A stretch of 64,000 nucleotides of DNA from Marthasterias glacialis (Eukaryota; Echinodermata; Asteroidea; Forcipulatida; Asteriidae). Shown here one piece after another: positions 54,444-64,000 of this stretch. The stretch lies in the NCBI GenBank assembly GCA_911728455.2, contig OU452230.1, positions 2,468,300-2,532,299 on the forward strand, written 5' to 3'. A program made the translations under genes and the position numbers. Under the pieces are notes generated by a model that had not been told where the DNA came from, made no database searches, and worked only from the letters and a program-made list of their open reading frames with translations. Position 1 is the first letter of the stretch, and every line of letters begins with the position of its first letter.

Positions 54444-57400
54444 TCTGGTAATGAAACCAAGGATGCCTCATAAGTGAACTTAATCACTGTAGCTCTCAAG
54501 CCTGAGGGAAACCTGTAGATAAGGGTGCTTGCTATCTGAAACAGAAACACCGGGGTAATTCCCCTACTCTTCCACGATAAGTGTTCTGGGTTCTTTTACG
54601 TGCACTATCTATCCTAGTACAAGGGACCTATGGCTTAATGTCCCATCCGAAGGACAAAGCAATTATGGTAAAGTATCTTGCTCAAGGAAACAAGTGCCAC
54701 GACCGGGATTCGAACCCACACTCTGCTGCAAACAACACCAGAACTTGAGTCCGGTGATCTTAGCCGCTCGGCCACGACACTCCACAACCAAAGATTATAG
54801 AGCGCCGAAGGCGCAAGATGGGTAACTCTGGCTGAAATGTGAAATTTCACTGGACGCCATTTCAGCAAGTGACTCTATTAATACAACACTGATACGCGCG
54901 GACCAGTGTAGACAAGGACAATTGCTATCAATGGGAAACACAGGCATTCACTTGCCGAAATGGCGCCCATGCGTATTTCACTTTCCAACAATAGATAAAG
55001 GCCCAGTTCCCAATCTTGCGCCTTAAGCGCTCTATAATCTTTGGTTCTAACCCCGACACTAGCCAACTAGATGTCAACATGGGGACATGAGAAATCGGAT
55101 GTTTTTGAATGAATGGAAGTACATCAAATTTTGTGGCCATTTGGTCTCTAATGGGCTATTAATACTAGCACTACGTCAGGCATCCATGAGCTATTAATAT
55201 CACACAAGCGTGAGTGGAATACGGGAAAATACAGCGCTTCTGCATCCCATATCCTACAAGGCCGCAGATGAAACTATATTTTCCCGTATTCAACGAGCGC
55301 GTGTGATAACAAATTCATCTTCCTGCCAGCTGGTAGATAATAAAACTTTAAAGCATTCTTTCATGAAGAGCAGCACGTCCAATGTGCAAAGTTTAGAACC
55401 TCATTTTGCACTGGCCGTATACGGAGCGTGACTCATGATACAATACGCAGAGTGCAATATAGACTACTGGGGAGTTTTAAATGGTTTATTATCACACCCC
55501 CCTTGAGCAATCTGATTGGAGGATTAGCACGTACTGGAAGATAATAAACCATGTGTCAAAGTGGCTCCCACCACTACGCATTTTACGCGCCCTTGAACCT
55601 ACCTTGCTTCTCCAGTCTGCGACTCCATCTGATTAATCCACGCCTTGTAGACATCTGTTGGGCTCGTGTTGATGTTCAACTTCTTATCGTCCATTACACC
55701 CTTGACTAGAGGCTGTAGGATGTCCCTAAGTGAACTCTGACCTTTGGTACCTCTGGAGGAACAAAGTCGACACAGATCATCAATTAGAAAACTATAACAA
55801 TACACAAAAACATTAAGGAAACATGTAAAGTTGTTTTTAAAAATCAATTTCATTTCACGTGTTTTGATCGTTCTGGTGTGTATTTTTTAGATTCTTAAAA
55901 ATGGTTGGCACAGTGCGGGACAACGAATCTCAGGTTGTTTTAACCAATGTAAACAAATGAATGTTTTTTCACCAAGAGTAAAAGTTTGCACTAATGTGAG
56001 ATCCGATATTCATTTCTAATCTACATAAGTTGAAAGCATAAAGGTTGACGTTCAATGAACATTATGTAAATGTGAAAAATGATAAAATTGATAACTTTAA
56101 GAACAAAGACTTATAAGGAAAATGAATCTACTTTTGAGATCTAAATCAAATATAATCTTCTTAAAATGAAAGGCAACTACGTTGATCCAGAAAAACAACG
56201 AGGGAGTCAAAAGATCATGCAAGTCTAAAATCTTAAGTATCATGCACTTCAAATGTGAACCATTGCAGGCAAGTGCCTCAAATGAGGCTGCTACAAAACA
56301 AATGATAGGAAGATATCTAAAAGAGACATTATGCTCTAACACCAGAGGGCGGTATTCAGAGGTGAGGGGGCGGGCGGGGGTGGGGGGGGGTAACCTTGAG
56401 GTATAACGGTAACATTTAAAAAAATAAATTTCTAGAGTGACATTATTGTTTATGACTTTATATAATTTTAGCTTTTGGAAATGAGAAAGATTTAAAATAT
56501 TGCAAGTTTTTGCAAACTTGGTTTATTCTCAAATCCAACCAAACGCTTCTTGGTCCCAAGATTATTGGGGGGGGGGGGGCACAGCTCATTTTGAGCCATG
56601 AAACACTCTCAACGACGTCTCAGGGAAATGAACATGCCATTCTTTCCTCAACATTTTACAGGTTTCAACTGAGATGTAAATGTGCTGTGTTATCATAACT
56701 ACTTGGATTATATACTCCTTGCATTATGTCGCCATCACTGAGATCAGACAAAGAAAATGTGCAGGAATGCGCGTGCCACGCAAAACTCTTTTAGCCAATG
56801 AGAAGTCTCCTTTAATAATAATAATACCGGAGTCTTATACAATGCACGTATCTACCAACATGTAGGTACTCAAGGTGCTTGTTATATCGTTTTAAAGTTT
56901 TGAATTTTTTGAATTACATGACCCAATTTATGGTTTACAAGGTGCTGCAGCACATTCAGCAGCCACTGCCACACTGGGGCAAGCTCCCTTCTCTTAGCGA
57001 TAAGTGTGACTGGGTTCTTTTCCGTGCATTAACACAATGCACGAGACCTACGGCTTCAGGACGAAGCAATAATGGTTAAGTGTCTTGCTTAAGGACCACA
57101 TGTGTCAAGATCGGGACTGGAACCCACACTCTGCTGATCAGAAACACCAGAGCTTGAGTCCAGTGCGCCTGACTGCTCGGCCACAACACGCCACCTTTGA
57201 CCTCAGTGAGGGGACTGCTTGAGCTTAGAAGTCTGTTATTTCATTTGATTGTTATCTTTGATGTCATTCTTGCATCAGGGATGATACACAATGTGTTGTT
57301 CTGACACATTATCAGTTGTGTGCAAAATTAACGTTTCTACTATTTTTGTAAAAGTCCATACTACATACCCCTTGCATATGCCGCTATCACTGAGGTCAAA

Positions 57401-59835
57401 CAATGGAAACATGCACCCATGCATGCCCCACGCACAACTCTCAGCCAATGAGAGGTCTTCATTTGACATCAGTGAGGGCGCTGTTTGAGCTTGTGACGTC
57501 ATATGCAAGGGGGTTTTATCGAACTCTCATGCAGTCAAGCATAAAGCCTATTTAGCACAGTCGTGGTGTGATCTTTTCAATGTTCGGCAAGAGGGATGGA
57601 AATGCCAGATATGGGTATCAGAGAATACATGATAGCTTCTATTCTTGTTCTGCCTGATTTCCTTTCAGTTGTCACTGTCAAAACCAAGTTTCTAAATTGG
57701 CATATTCAGGTATTATTTGTATCAATGGTGAGAGCAGTTTAAGCATAACTATTTACATGTAGTAAAGTGAGTTTTTGAAATTAAATTTCACAACTGTGAA
57801 TTAAGTTTGATGCCAATAATACAACATCTAACAAGAAAATGCAAGGTACGGCTGCGTCAGAATTGGCCGCTTTCGCCAGATTAATGCAAAGACCCGCCCT
57901 TCAACATTGCATCTGCAGCTGATGGCCAAAGCTGCAGCCAAGGTCACTTTACTCAGACATGGCCAAACATTCCAAGAATAAGAAGCTATCATCGATCACT
58001 GATGACCACAGTGGTCAACTACACCGGGGGCCTATATGAAAGCATAGTCATGCAGAGTACCAGTCAATCATACCTCCTTGATCTGCATACAGTTAAACAA
58101 AGCAGCATTCCCGTATAACAGACAAGAGTAACTGTTAGTAAATACTCACCCCAAATATACCACAACCCATGGCTAAAAGTCAAAGAAAATTCTCGACCAA
58201 AGGGCATAATTTCATTGCGCTGCTTACCACATAATTCTGCGCTTACAGCGACCCTGTAAAACACACAAATCTAAGGGCCGTAGTGCAGAATTCCGCGATA
58301 ACCAGAGCCATGAAATTGGGCCTAGGTCTTTGTTGGTCAGAACTTTCACCAGACCAGAAGTATTTTTTCAACAAGACCTACAGAATTGTTTTGTTGTATC
58401 AAACAAATGCATTTGCTGATTTTTGAAGAGGTGGTTTTGAACTGAAATGCTTATAGAAGAATGTTTGAAGAAAAAGAAACAGTTGCCCAAAATGCTCATC
58501 TGCAATACTTTTAATTATTTATTAATATTGCACAAGTGTCATGTGAACATGTTCAGATGCACATGACATAAACTATACTCCAAACATGCTCAGAGAGGGT
58601 GCATTATGCAGCCGATCCAGAAACACCGAGGCAAGCCCCTTCACTGTCCTGTGTTTTGTGTGCATTTCACAAAGCATAGGACCTACAGTTTATACTTCCG
58701 ATCTGAAAGAGGCAGGCTTGATGTTACGGAGCCCTATCATGTCCCAGCAGGCAAGCCCCCAACTATCACAACAAATGGATTGGTCTTCCATCCAATTACT
58801 GACCACAGTCAATGGTGCTAAAATAGGCAGTTACACCACTAGCCCTCCCATTGAGGTAACTGCCTCGGAAAAAGTGACACATAAAGATGGGCGTCTCAAT
58901 TGAGATCAGGGTGTCCAAAAGGACAAATTAATTTCAACAGCTTTGTTGGCTACATACAAGAATGAATCGTATATTTGGAGATAAAAGCTGCATTTACAAT
59001 CACCTTGATTTATCTTGAGGTGTGTACAATTGGAGTGAAGGGCCAACCCAAGAACAAACCGGAGAGTTAAACCACTGATATCAATGGAAATGGTTGCTGC
59101 TGAAGTGCATTGTGACCCCCACCCTCTTCAGGTACAAGTGCTGCATCACTTGGCCTCTGATGTTTTTGCAGTAGGGCAAATCAGAGAAGGCGTCTTTGCC
59201 ACCCTGTGAGCCATTAATATTCTCGTGAGGAGAAGAGGTTTCCAATCAGGTCAAGGTTCACTGAATGGGAGACTTTTAGACACTAGGTGGCAGTAGACAC
59301 ACTAGGTACTTCTCCATTTTTCACATGTACTCAGCCAGAAGTTTCAAAATAAGCCGACAACCGACGAATTTGTCCTGCTACTACCGACTTAGATGCTGAC
59401 TACTCTTTTGCAACGATAACAAAAAATATTTCAAAAAAACATAAAAAATAGCAAGAATTGCTCAAATTGAACCCGAAAGCATACATTGTACATCAGCTCT
59501 TAAATTTCTGGGGATCTAGGCAGGCTCCAGACCCAACATCACGTTTGCATTCCAAAAAACAGCACCGCCAACGTCTAGTCCTTAGCCTGTTCATGCAAAG
59601 ATCACCTGGTGGGTCAGCTGCGACCTAACATTCCTCACAATCTCCCACTCAGGCACTTGCGAAAAAGCCATAGTAGCTTAGCTCATTGCACCCATACAGC
59701 TTATCCAGACACACCCAGTCTAGATTCTAGCCATGGTAATCATTTCCCAAGCTACCTTACCTGTTGAAAGTGACCACCATTTTGATGACCATGGGGCTTC
59801 CGGTCACAATCTCCATCATCTTGTCCACTTTAGAA
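40073..59835 (-). CDS. IQGAP1: IQGAP (Ras GTPase-activating-like protein), C-terminal 17 exons, 5' partial
   Basis: Minus-strand exons: 59835-59761, 55752-55603, 54313-54173, 51813-51729, 50561-50397, 49616-49549, 49250-49118, 48099-47997, 47568-47506, 45070-44929, 44232-44145, 43153-43050, 42946-42832, 42306-42146, 41608-41492, 41305-41197 and 40186-40073 (TAG). All phases match, giving about 643 residues. The first exon reads MMEIVTGSPMVIKMVVTFNR, inside the RasGAP-related domain; LIYYRYMNPAIVAPDAFDII is its signature. The RGCT domain (TKRLLVDVIR, DIRNQRRYRQRRKQ, ARLHEKGVILEIEG) ends in NVNLLIYLLNKKFYGK, as in IQGAPs. IQGAPs are cytoplasmic scaffolds that bind Cdc42/Rac1 through the GAP-related domain without activating hydrolysis, and link actin, cadherin and signalling. 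Calponin-homology, coiled-coil, WW and IQ regions must lie beyond the window. I cannot assign a paralogue number from this part; the symbol is the nearest by eye. Confidence 0.95.
40682..40735. repeat. Perfect hairpin in the last IQGAP intron
   Basis: Two 18-base arms, tttgtgttttcacgaagc and gcttcgtgaaaacacaaa, are exact inverses, with a nested gggcatataccc palindrome in the loop. Confidence 0.75.
41731..41969. mobile_element. MITE-like element, 'AGAGGGCGC' family, copy 3 (IQGAP intron)
   Basis: It runs from tttttgacagcaagagggcg to aaagggcgccctctta and is collinear with 7145-7386 along its length. Both TIRs are intact. Confidence 0.7.
41990..42100 (-). mobile_element. SINE-like element (family S2), 5' part (IQGAP intron)
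   Basis: The minus strand reads gtgccgaggcgcagtggtct (head), then gtgggttcgactgctggtca (B-box-like). The 3' body is missing, as the sequence abuts the 'AGAGGGCGC' element. Confidence 0.55.
43174..43440 (+). repeat. Dispersed repeat copy, related to 31393-31650 (IQGAP intron)
   Basis: It has the same order of words as the other copy: agggatgagatttgacgaat, gcttgctggcctgggttccc, ggtttacagactctgtgcat, gcttttacttctctcaagaa and gctcaaggagattttgataa. Confidence 0.65.
43787..44040 (+). repeat. 2 x 126-bp tandem duplication (IQGAP intron)
   Basis: The units start at 43787 and 43913. Both contain gacagatgggttgcagtctc, gatgactctcctgaatttac and gaacaatttgaaaaatagat. They differ at only a few positions, suggesting a recent duplication. 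Confidence 0.85.
45386..45757. mobile_element. TIR element with AACGGTCCTTTTT ends (IQGAP intron)
   Basis: The left end aacggtcctttttgacagtt is answered by gttgaaaaaggaccgtt on the right. Inside, gagcgttctcgtatgacgt and gacgtcaatgagaacgctc form a second inverted pair. Non-coding. Confidence 0.65.
47035..47405 (-). mobile_element. SINE-like element (family S2) interrupted by another element (IQGAP intron)
   Basis: On the minus strand the tRNA-like head gtgggcgagcggtctagtgc (about 47385-47404) is separated from the B-box part gtgggttcgaatcctggtca by the element at 47189-47365. The body acacttcactataactgctt and the 3' end caggagtaaatgcgttcctg continue normally. Confidence 0.7.
47189..47365. mobile_element. 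MITE-like 'GGGCCC' element inserted in a SINE (IQGAP intron)
   Basis: The ends are gggcccagtttcatagaact and agctctatgaatttgggccc. The interior has gcttaagcacaacaaaattg, aaggcaaccagccaaaatag and ttttctgcttaagcagct. It splits the SINE at 47035-47405. Confidence 0.75.
47661..47791. mobile_element. Palindromic MITE-like element, 'GGGTGGATTTCAC' family, copy 2 (IQGAP intron)
   Basis: It begins ggggtggatttcacaaaacc and ends gctgtgtggaatccaacccc-like. Internal taggactagtcctaactta and gataagtctagtcctagcgc match 2285-2406. Confidence 0.65.
48230..48600 (-). repeat. Dispersed repeat, inverted relative to 20180-20610 (IQGAP intron)
   Basis: Read on the minus strand it has the same succession of words as 20180-20610, from aaggtcgtaggtctaaggct through cacaattttgggctgtaatt to cgtccctcttccacacgatg. 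It ends 130 bp from exon 47997-48099. Confidence 0.65.
49780..50135 (+). repeat. 104-bp tandem repeat, about 3.4 copies (IQGAP intron)
   Basis: The units start at 49780, 49884, 49988 and 50092 with agtccaacagtttgggtgtt, and include gaatggtgttggactgagga and tttacatgggatcaggcata. The last copy breaks off after about 40 bp. Confidence 0.9.
50668..50785. mobile_element. Short TIR element, 'GAGGTATGGTGGACA' family, copy 2 (IQGAP intron)
   Basis: It runs from gaggtatggcggacactgta to cgtgtccaccatatctcgaa, with gtttggtttgggtgta and tttacccaaacc inside. Compare 6790-6905. Confidence 0.6.
51931..53800 (+). repeat. 32-bp minisatellite, about 58 units, with higher-order structure (IQGAP intron)
   Basis: The unit is ttcatctgactgatccatgg followed by ggaaacagtgag, spaced 32 bp (for example 52020 and 52052). 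Variant positions are catggggaaa/catgggaaaa/cattggaaaa, cagtgag/cagtcag and ttcatc/ttcagc/tgcatc. 52501-52740 and 52981-53220 are identical line for line at 480 bp spacing (15 units), and a 160-bp (5-unit) block is also repeated (52381 and 52541). The reverse strand has no stop for long stretches, which is a by-product of the repeat. Confidence 0.95.
53836..54149. mobile_element. MITE-like element, 'GGGAGACTTTTGA' family (IQGAP intron)
   Basis: The left end tgggagacttttgaacgcta, ctggcagcagacttaccggg is inverted on the right as atggtaagtctgctgccacc, tcctcaaaagtctccca. Internally, tatagagaggtcgcatgacc and ggtgacgtcatgcgaaacctc-like words pair. It ends about 24 bp from exon 54173-54313. Confidence 0.7.
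54400..54785 (-). mobile_element. SINE-like element (family S2) with (ATT)n tail (IQGAP intron)
   Basis: The minus strand has the head gtgtcgtggccgagcggcta, B box gtgggttcgaatcccggtcg, cacttgtttccttgagcaag, acgtaaaagaacccagaaca and cttatcgtggaagagtaggg. The 3' end reads agtgattaagttcacttatg with an (AAT)n tail at 54404-54442. It is the fullest S2 copy in the window. Confidence 0.7.
54786..55046. mobile_element. MITE-like element with about 37-bp TIRs (IQGAP intron)
   Basis: The left end aaccaaagattatagagcgc, cgaaggcgcaagatggg is inverted on the right as cccaatcttgcgccttaagc, gctctataatctttggtt. Inside, ggacgccatttcagcaagtg and cacttgccgaaatggcgcc also pair. It directly abuts the SINE at 54400-54785. 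Confidence 0.75.
56935..57195 (-). mobile_element. SINE-like element (family S2) (IQGAP intron)
   Basis: The minus strand has gtggccgagcagtcaggcgc (head), gtgggttccagtcccgatct (B-box-like, decayed), and acacatgtggtccttaagca. The body gaaaagaacccagtcacact matches 27310-27670. Confidence 0.6.
57361..57517. mobile_element. Short TIR element, 'CCCTTGCA' family, copy 2 (IQGAP intron)
   Basis: The ends are taccccttgcatatgccgct and gtcatatgcaagggggtttt. The interior has cccacgcacaactctcagcc and agtgagggcgctgtttgagc, shared with 1190-1312. A related stretch lies at 56713-56860. Confidence 0.6.
58201..58323. mobile_element. MITE-like 'GGGCCCAATTTCAT' element (IQGAP intron)
   Basis: It runs from agggcataatttcattgcgc to agccatgaaattgggcct, with ataattctgcgcttac and gcagaattccgcgataac inside. 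Same subtype as 7392-7510. Confidence 0.6.
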
Positions 59836-60812
59836 CTGTCAATACAAAACATGAACAGAACAGTCAGTTGAAGATACCCGATTTACAGTTAAAGTTAAAG
59901 TTAATTCACAACTGTTCAATATTTCTTCAAGGTTTATACATGCAGTCGACACATGTCTGTGTGTCACTGACTGTATGTCAAAGCAGGCAATGATCATAGT
60001 GATTGCATTCAATAACTTAAACCAATAGGGGGCTGTGACTTCTCCAACGACTTTGGCTATTGCAGCCAACAGAAATAGCCACAGCTGAAGGAGATTAATT
60101 TATGCAGCATCAATGAGTCATGAAGGGTCATAGTCCAGTACCGTTTTGGCATCACTGGAAACTGAGTCTCCAGCCTTGGTTCCGGTCTTAGGACCAATCT
60201 TTGGCCGTGTCTCACGGCTGAGGTTTTGCGGTTCACGGTGCATGAATATATTTTCTCGAGAGAGAAACAACAAATACCAGTGCTTAAAAGATAATCGTTA
60301 TTCAATTAGCTTTGTCAGGTCAGGGTTTCTTTGTGCCAGCAGTACTCTCAAAGAAAAATGATTTTGGCAATTGCGAGAAAAATTATTATTCTTTTTCTTT
60401 ATAGCATGTCTGAACAATTTTTGTTCTAGAGGTACATTGTCATTGTAGTTGTGAATACCACACTTGTCAAAGTAAGATTAAGCAAAATGTGTTTCAAAAG
60501 CAGCTTTTAACAAGTAATAGAGCAATGCATGATCTGGTTATAGAGCTTTATTCACTTTGTATGAGCAGTGGGCAACAAGAGGGAAAGATTCCTTCCTCCG
60601 TGAATTACACAAAAACCATATTCAGTTTTAACACCAAGAAAGACATGAAAGGCATGAAAATAGGGAAATAAATGGTTGAGCAAGTCTTCCCGACGTTGTC
60701 CAACTAGAGAGATTTATAATGGAGTAAATTTGATTGTTGAAGCATTCTGCTTTGTGGTATGGACATTGAACAGGTTGACCTGCTTTGAATTCTCATCAAG
60801 CAACAATCAAAT

Positions 60813-61406
60813 GTCGGCTCAGAGCAGAAAGGACTTATAAGACGTAGAAAGACCCAGTCGGCTCAGAGCAGAAAGGACTTATAAGACGCAGAAAGACCCA
60901 GTCGGCTCAGAGCAGAAAGGACTTATAAGATGTAGAAAGACCCAGTCGGCTCAGAGCAGAAAGGACTTATAAGACGCAGAAAGACCCAGTCGGCTCAAGA
61001 GCAGAAAGGACTTATAAGACGCAGAAAGACCCAGTCGGCTCAGAGCAGAAAGGACTTATAAGATGTAGAAAGACCCAGTCGGCTCAGAGCAGAAAGGACT
61101 TATAAGATGTAGAAAGACCCAGTCCTCTCAGAGCAGAAAGGACTTGAGTCTTACTGACCCCTTGCCAGCGCGTCACATGTGGCGACTGTTCTACAATCAC
61201 CGTTTTGGAAGTCAGTAGGTATACGTGTAATCGCCGCGTCACCTAAAATGCACACTACACACGGAGACATTGACTTCCAAAATGGCGCAACTGAGATTAT
61301 TGTGATGATGACGTCATATGAACTGGGTCAATAAGTCCTTTCTGCTCTGAGCCGACTGGGTCTTTCTGGATTTTGGTCTCACAAGCCCTTTCTGCTCTGA
61401 GCCGAC
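60813..61406. mobile_element. Foldback-like element with tandem-repeat arms (IQGAP intron)
   Basis: The left arm (60813-61144) is seven full and one partial 44-bp units starting GTCGGCTCAGAGCAGAAAGG, at 60813, 60857, 60901, 60945, 60989, 61034, 61078 and 61122. The right arm (about 61325-61406) holds two inverted units and ends exactly CTTTCTGCTCTGAGCCGAC. The central 180 bp contains its own inverted pair (ccgttttggaagtca and tgacttccaaaatgg) and the junction words ttactgacccc and tgggtcaataag. Drosophila FB-type foldback transposons have the same plan. No coding sequence is present and no clear target duplication was seen. Confidence 0.65.
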
Positions 61407-62578
61407 GAATTGTGCAAAAACTCATCTTCAACAAAGAAAATAGTCGCTGTGTTACACAATCTTTAGGTAAAGCTAAAATATTATCAGTAGTGCAATCCTT
61501 TTGTCACAAGATGACCCCTATTATTTCTTAAACCCTGGATTTCTTTAAGAACAAGGTTCATCCACAGAATAAAAAAGTACATGTTGCCTTGAGACAAGGC
61601 TCAAGGCACTCTTGGGGGGAGTTTATAGATTTGAAAACAGTTATAAGATGCACTGTAACACATTTAAATTTGGTGTCTTCTGTCACTTTTGGCTTTACGT
61701 ACATGTATGTGCACGTGTGCTTGAACAAAAATAAGATACAAACTGTATACTTTTCAATTTCGAAATGTTCAGCCTAGAACTGATGCCTGTTAGCCTGCAC
61801 AGGGAGATCCTAAATACATGGCCAAGTTCCCACAAGGACCATTTGTTGACTAGTGGTCGATATTAACTGGTACCCATGCTCAAAAAAATGTGTTAGGCAT
61901 CAGAAAATATTGGCCTCTAGTCGACAAATGGTCCTTGTGCAAACTGGCTTGTGTGGCCCTTGTTGATTTGATATGGATCACTACGTACAATGAAGACATA
62001 TCCAGCATGCAAGGTGAAAAGGAAAATCAGCACATTTGACAACTCAGAATTAAACAAAATTTTGCTTGAAGACCAGTGACACTCAAGATTCAGACAGAAA
62101 CTGGATCTCAAATATCTTACTTCACTAACTAAAACTTATTTTGTAATGAGGAACGAGGCACAACTTCTCCTTCCCCTTTTCCCCAAACAAAAGTGGATAT
62201 CAAATGTGCTGCACTTCCTAAAAAGATAAATAAATGACCACATTCCTGACAGCATGCACACAACCACAAATACGCAACTTTGACTGTGTCCAAACTAAAC
62301 CATGCGGCTGAGGCTACGGGATTGATCTGTTTCTGCCAATACTTTAATATGGCAACTGCAGCCACCAACCACAGAATCAGCCAGGAATGTTTTATAAACC
62401 ATTTGTGAGTTAGATTTGAACACTATCGGGTACACCGACTCGCTTAATTTGAATTCCCAGACTAAAGACAGTGTTGCTATGTCCACATGGTTCGGGGCAA
62501 GCTTTTGCGTAGTTACATAAGAGACGGCTAACGCCCATACACAATTCTGAATGCATTTTGTACGGCACAATGGTACTA

Positions 62579-62755
62579 GGGGTGGATTTCACAAAGCGCT
62601 AGGACTAGTCTTATCTAGAGTTAGGACAAGTAAATAGCAGGACTAGTCCTAAGTCAGGACTAGTCCTAAGTCAGGACTAGGACTAGTCCTAAGTAAGGAC
62701 TAGTCCTAAGTCAGGACTAGTCCTAAGTTAGGACTAGTTTTGTAAAATCCACCCC
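62579..62755. mobile_element. Palindromic MITE-like element, 'GGGTGGATTTCAC' family, copy 3 (IQGAP intron)
   Basis: It begins ggggtggatttcacaaagcg and ends ttttgtaaaatccacccc. The interior is a run of aggactagtcctaagtc units, each self-complementary, more copies than in the other two members, suggesting expansion inside the element. Confidence 0.75.
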
Positions 62756-64000
62756 AGGGTTTGCCCATCTGGAGGTTGCTATGTACAAAAGTTTCCCCTG
62801 AATCATGTTCTGTCTTTAGGCTGTATCCGAATTGGTGGCTACGGCTGTTACTATGGATCCAGCCATATCCATAGCCGCCAATTTGGACACGGCCTATGTC
62901 GTGTGAATTCAAATTTGATCGTTCACTTGTGACCGATCCATTCATTGTGCCATACCATGTACATTACTCAAAATCCAACTCGCAAATGCCTTACAGCCTT
63001 TGATCGTCGACATGCAAAACAACGTACACGTACTTCAAACGCATGCACAACCACAGTGAAAGGGAAACATGCTTCAAGGTGGGGGGGGGGGGGGTGTGGG
63101 ACGGGGGCTGGGGAAATGGTTGAGAGACTATCATACAGCAGGGTAAGAGCAAATCACAAAAAACACAGTTGCATTCAAGTTTTTTTGACAGAAATACAAC
63201 TCAAACACTGTCTTTGGCCAGTAATAACAATATCATTTAGCGGGATTGGGAAGGAAAACTAAGCTGAATATGAAGTTTTCAATAAAGGCACAAAAGGTTT
63301 TTAACAAAAACTCTTACAGAAAAAAAATTTTGAACAATAAAGAGCAGCATCATTTAAATGGATGGGAGGAAATCAGCATTCGAAGCGGACTGGGTAACAA
63401 CTGGGAACAAGTTTTCTCACAAAAGAAAACACAACAGACCCTCCTCACTGATGTCACATTTAACCTAAGCAATGGGAAGTGTCTGCCTTTATTGGAATAT
63501 AATTTATGTGTAGCTAAATCCATAAAAATAAAACAACTGATTCTGACTTAAATCTGTAATGGTGACCCCTGTCCAAAAATTTACTGATGAAAAAAAAAAA
63601 AAAAAAAAAAAACTTGTAAGGAAATCTTTTTAACCGGTTCACGCCGAATGAAGTGAATACATACCGAAAAATTTTCCTTGGCAGATTATGGATGACGTGA
63701 ACACCCACTTTTGTTAAACTCTGAATACCGGAACCTTAACACGTCCAGACATTCCATTGTGTAGCGTGCACAGTGCATGCACTCACCGTTCAACGCTACA
63801 TTTCCCCCGTACAAAGAGGGCCAGATGGTACTGGAATTTATGCTTGAAATCTCCCTCCAGAATAATTCACAATTTCAATGATAAGTTGCTTTAAAACAAA
63901 AGCATTGGAATGAAAGTACTCCCATCAACTAGAAAGACAAACCGTCTCTTTCTGTCATTTCTTGAAAACTACAGCAAAGACCCTTTTGCATAGGCCGCCA

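Larger units (their letters stand above)
59836..64000. other. Presumed IQGAP intron (upstream of the most 5' exon in the window)
   Basis: No exon continuing the IQGAP GAP-related domain towards its N-terminus was found here, so this is presumably one intron of at least 4.1 kb. It contains the foldback-like element (60813-61406) and a palindromic element (62579-62755). Confidence 0.5.

Noticed and set aside
58586-58903. Plus-strand open frames of about 70-105 codons
   Set aside because: There are two overlapping frames with no family similarity and no splice context, lying within a repeat-rich IQGAP intron.
60813-61144. CRISPR-like or satellite array alone
   Set aside because: There are no spacers, and the inverted copies at 61325-61406 fit a foldback element better.
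63786-63866. Possible minus-strand exon (ends ..GKCSVER before gtgagt)
   Set aside because: It has an ag/gt-like frame, but the peptide does not match IQGAP upstream of MMEIVTG and no neighbour supports it.

Overview
The window is animal nuclear DNA. It is AT-rich, its genes are split by GT/AG introns, and it is crowded with tRNA-derived SINE-like repeats, short terminal-inverted-repeat (TIR) elements and minisatellites. The four recognised genes (PTAR1, GTPBP3, a MAM-domain receptor-like gene and IQGAP) are metazoan, and repeats of the type 'GGGCCCAATTTCATAGAGCTGCTTAAGC' with long introns suggest an invertebrate deuterostome. An echinoderm such as a sea star is my guess from the repeat style; nothing in the sequence proves it.

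Layout: (1) 20-1046 (+), the last two coding exons of PTAR1, a protein prenyltransferase alpha-type subunit. (2) 1.05-8.1 kb, intergenic and packed with TIR elements and SINEs. (3) 8149-10572 (-), a three-exon gene of unrecognised family whose large exon holds about 15 copies of a 16-residue repeat. (4) 10.6-15.4 kb, intergenic, with several strong hairpins and one possible promoter. (5) 15503-25498 (+), a complete eight-exon GTPBP3 (mitochondrial MnmE-type tRNA-modification GTPase); intron 6 holds an orphan THAP-domain exon and exon 4 sits between two 219-bp direct repeats. (6) 27851-31906 (-), a complete five-exon gene for a small type I membrane protein with one MAM domain. (7) 32-40 kb, no gene seen. 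(8) 40073-59835 (-), the last 17 coding exons of an IQGAP, from inside the RasGAP-related domain to the stop; one intron holds a 1.87-kb array of a 32-bp repeat. (9) 59.8-64 kb, presumably a further IQGAP intron, with a foldback-like element.

The genes do not form a pathway. Joined exons keep frame throughout: 1818 bp for GTPBP3, 1044 bp for the MAM gene, 1473 bp for the unrecognised gene, and matching phases at every IQGAP junction. I see no CRISPR array, prokaryotic operon, intact autonomous transposon, or clearly new molecular system. The most unusual items are the coding minisatellite protein, the foldback-like element with tandem-repeat arms, the higher-order minisatellite, and the THAP exon nested in GTPBP3.
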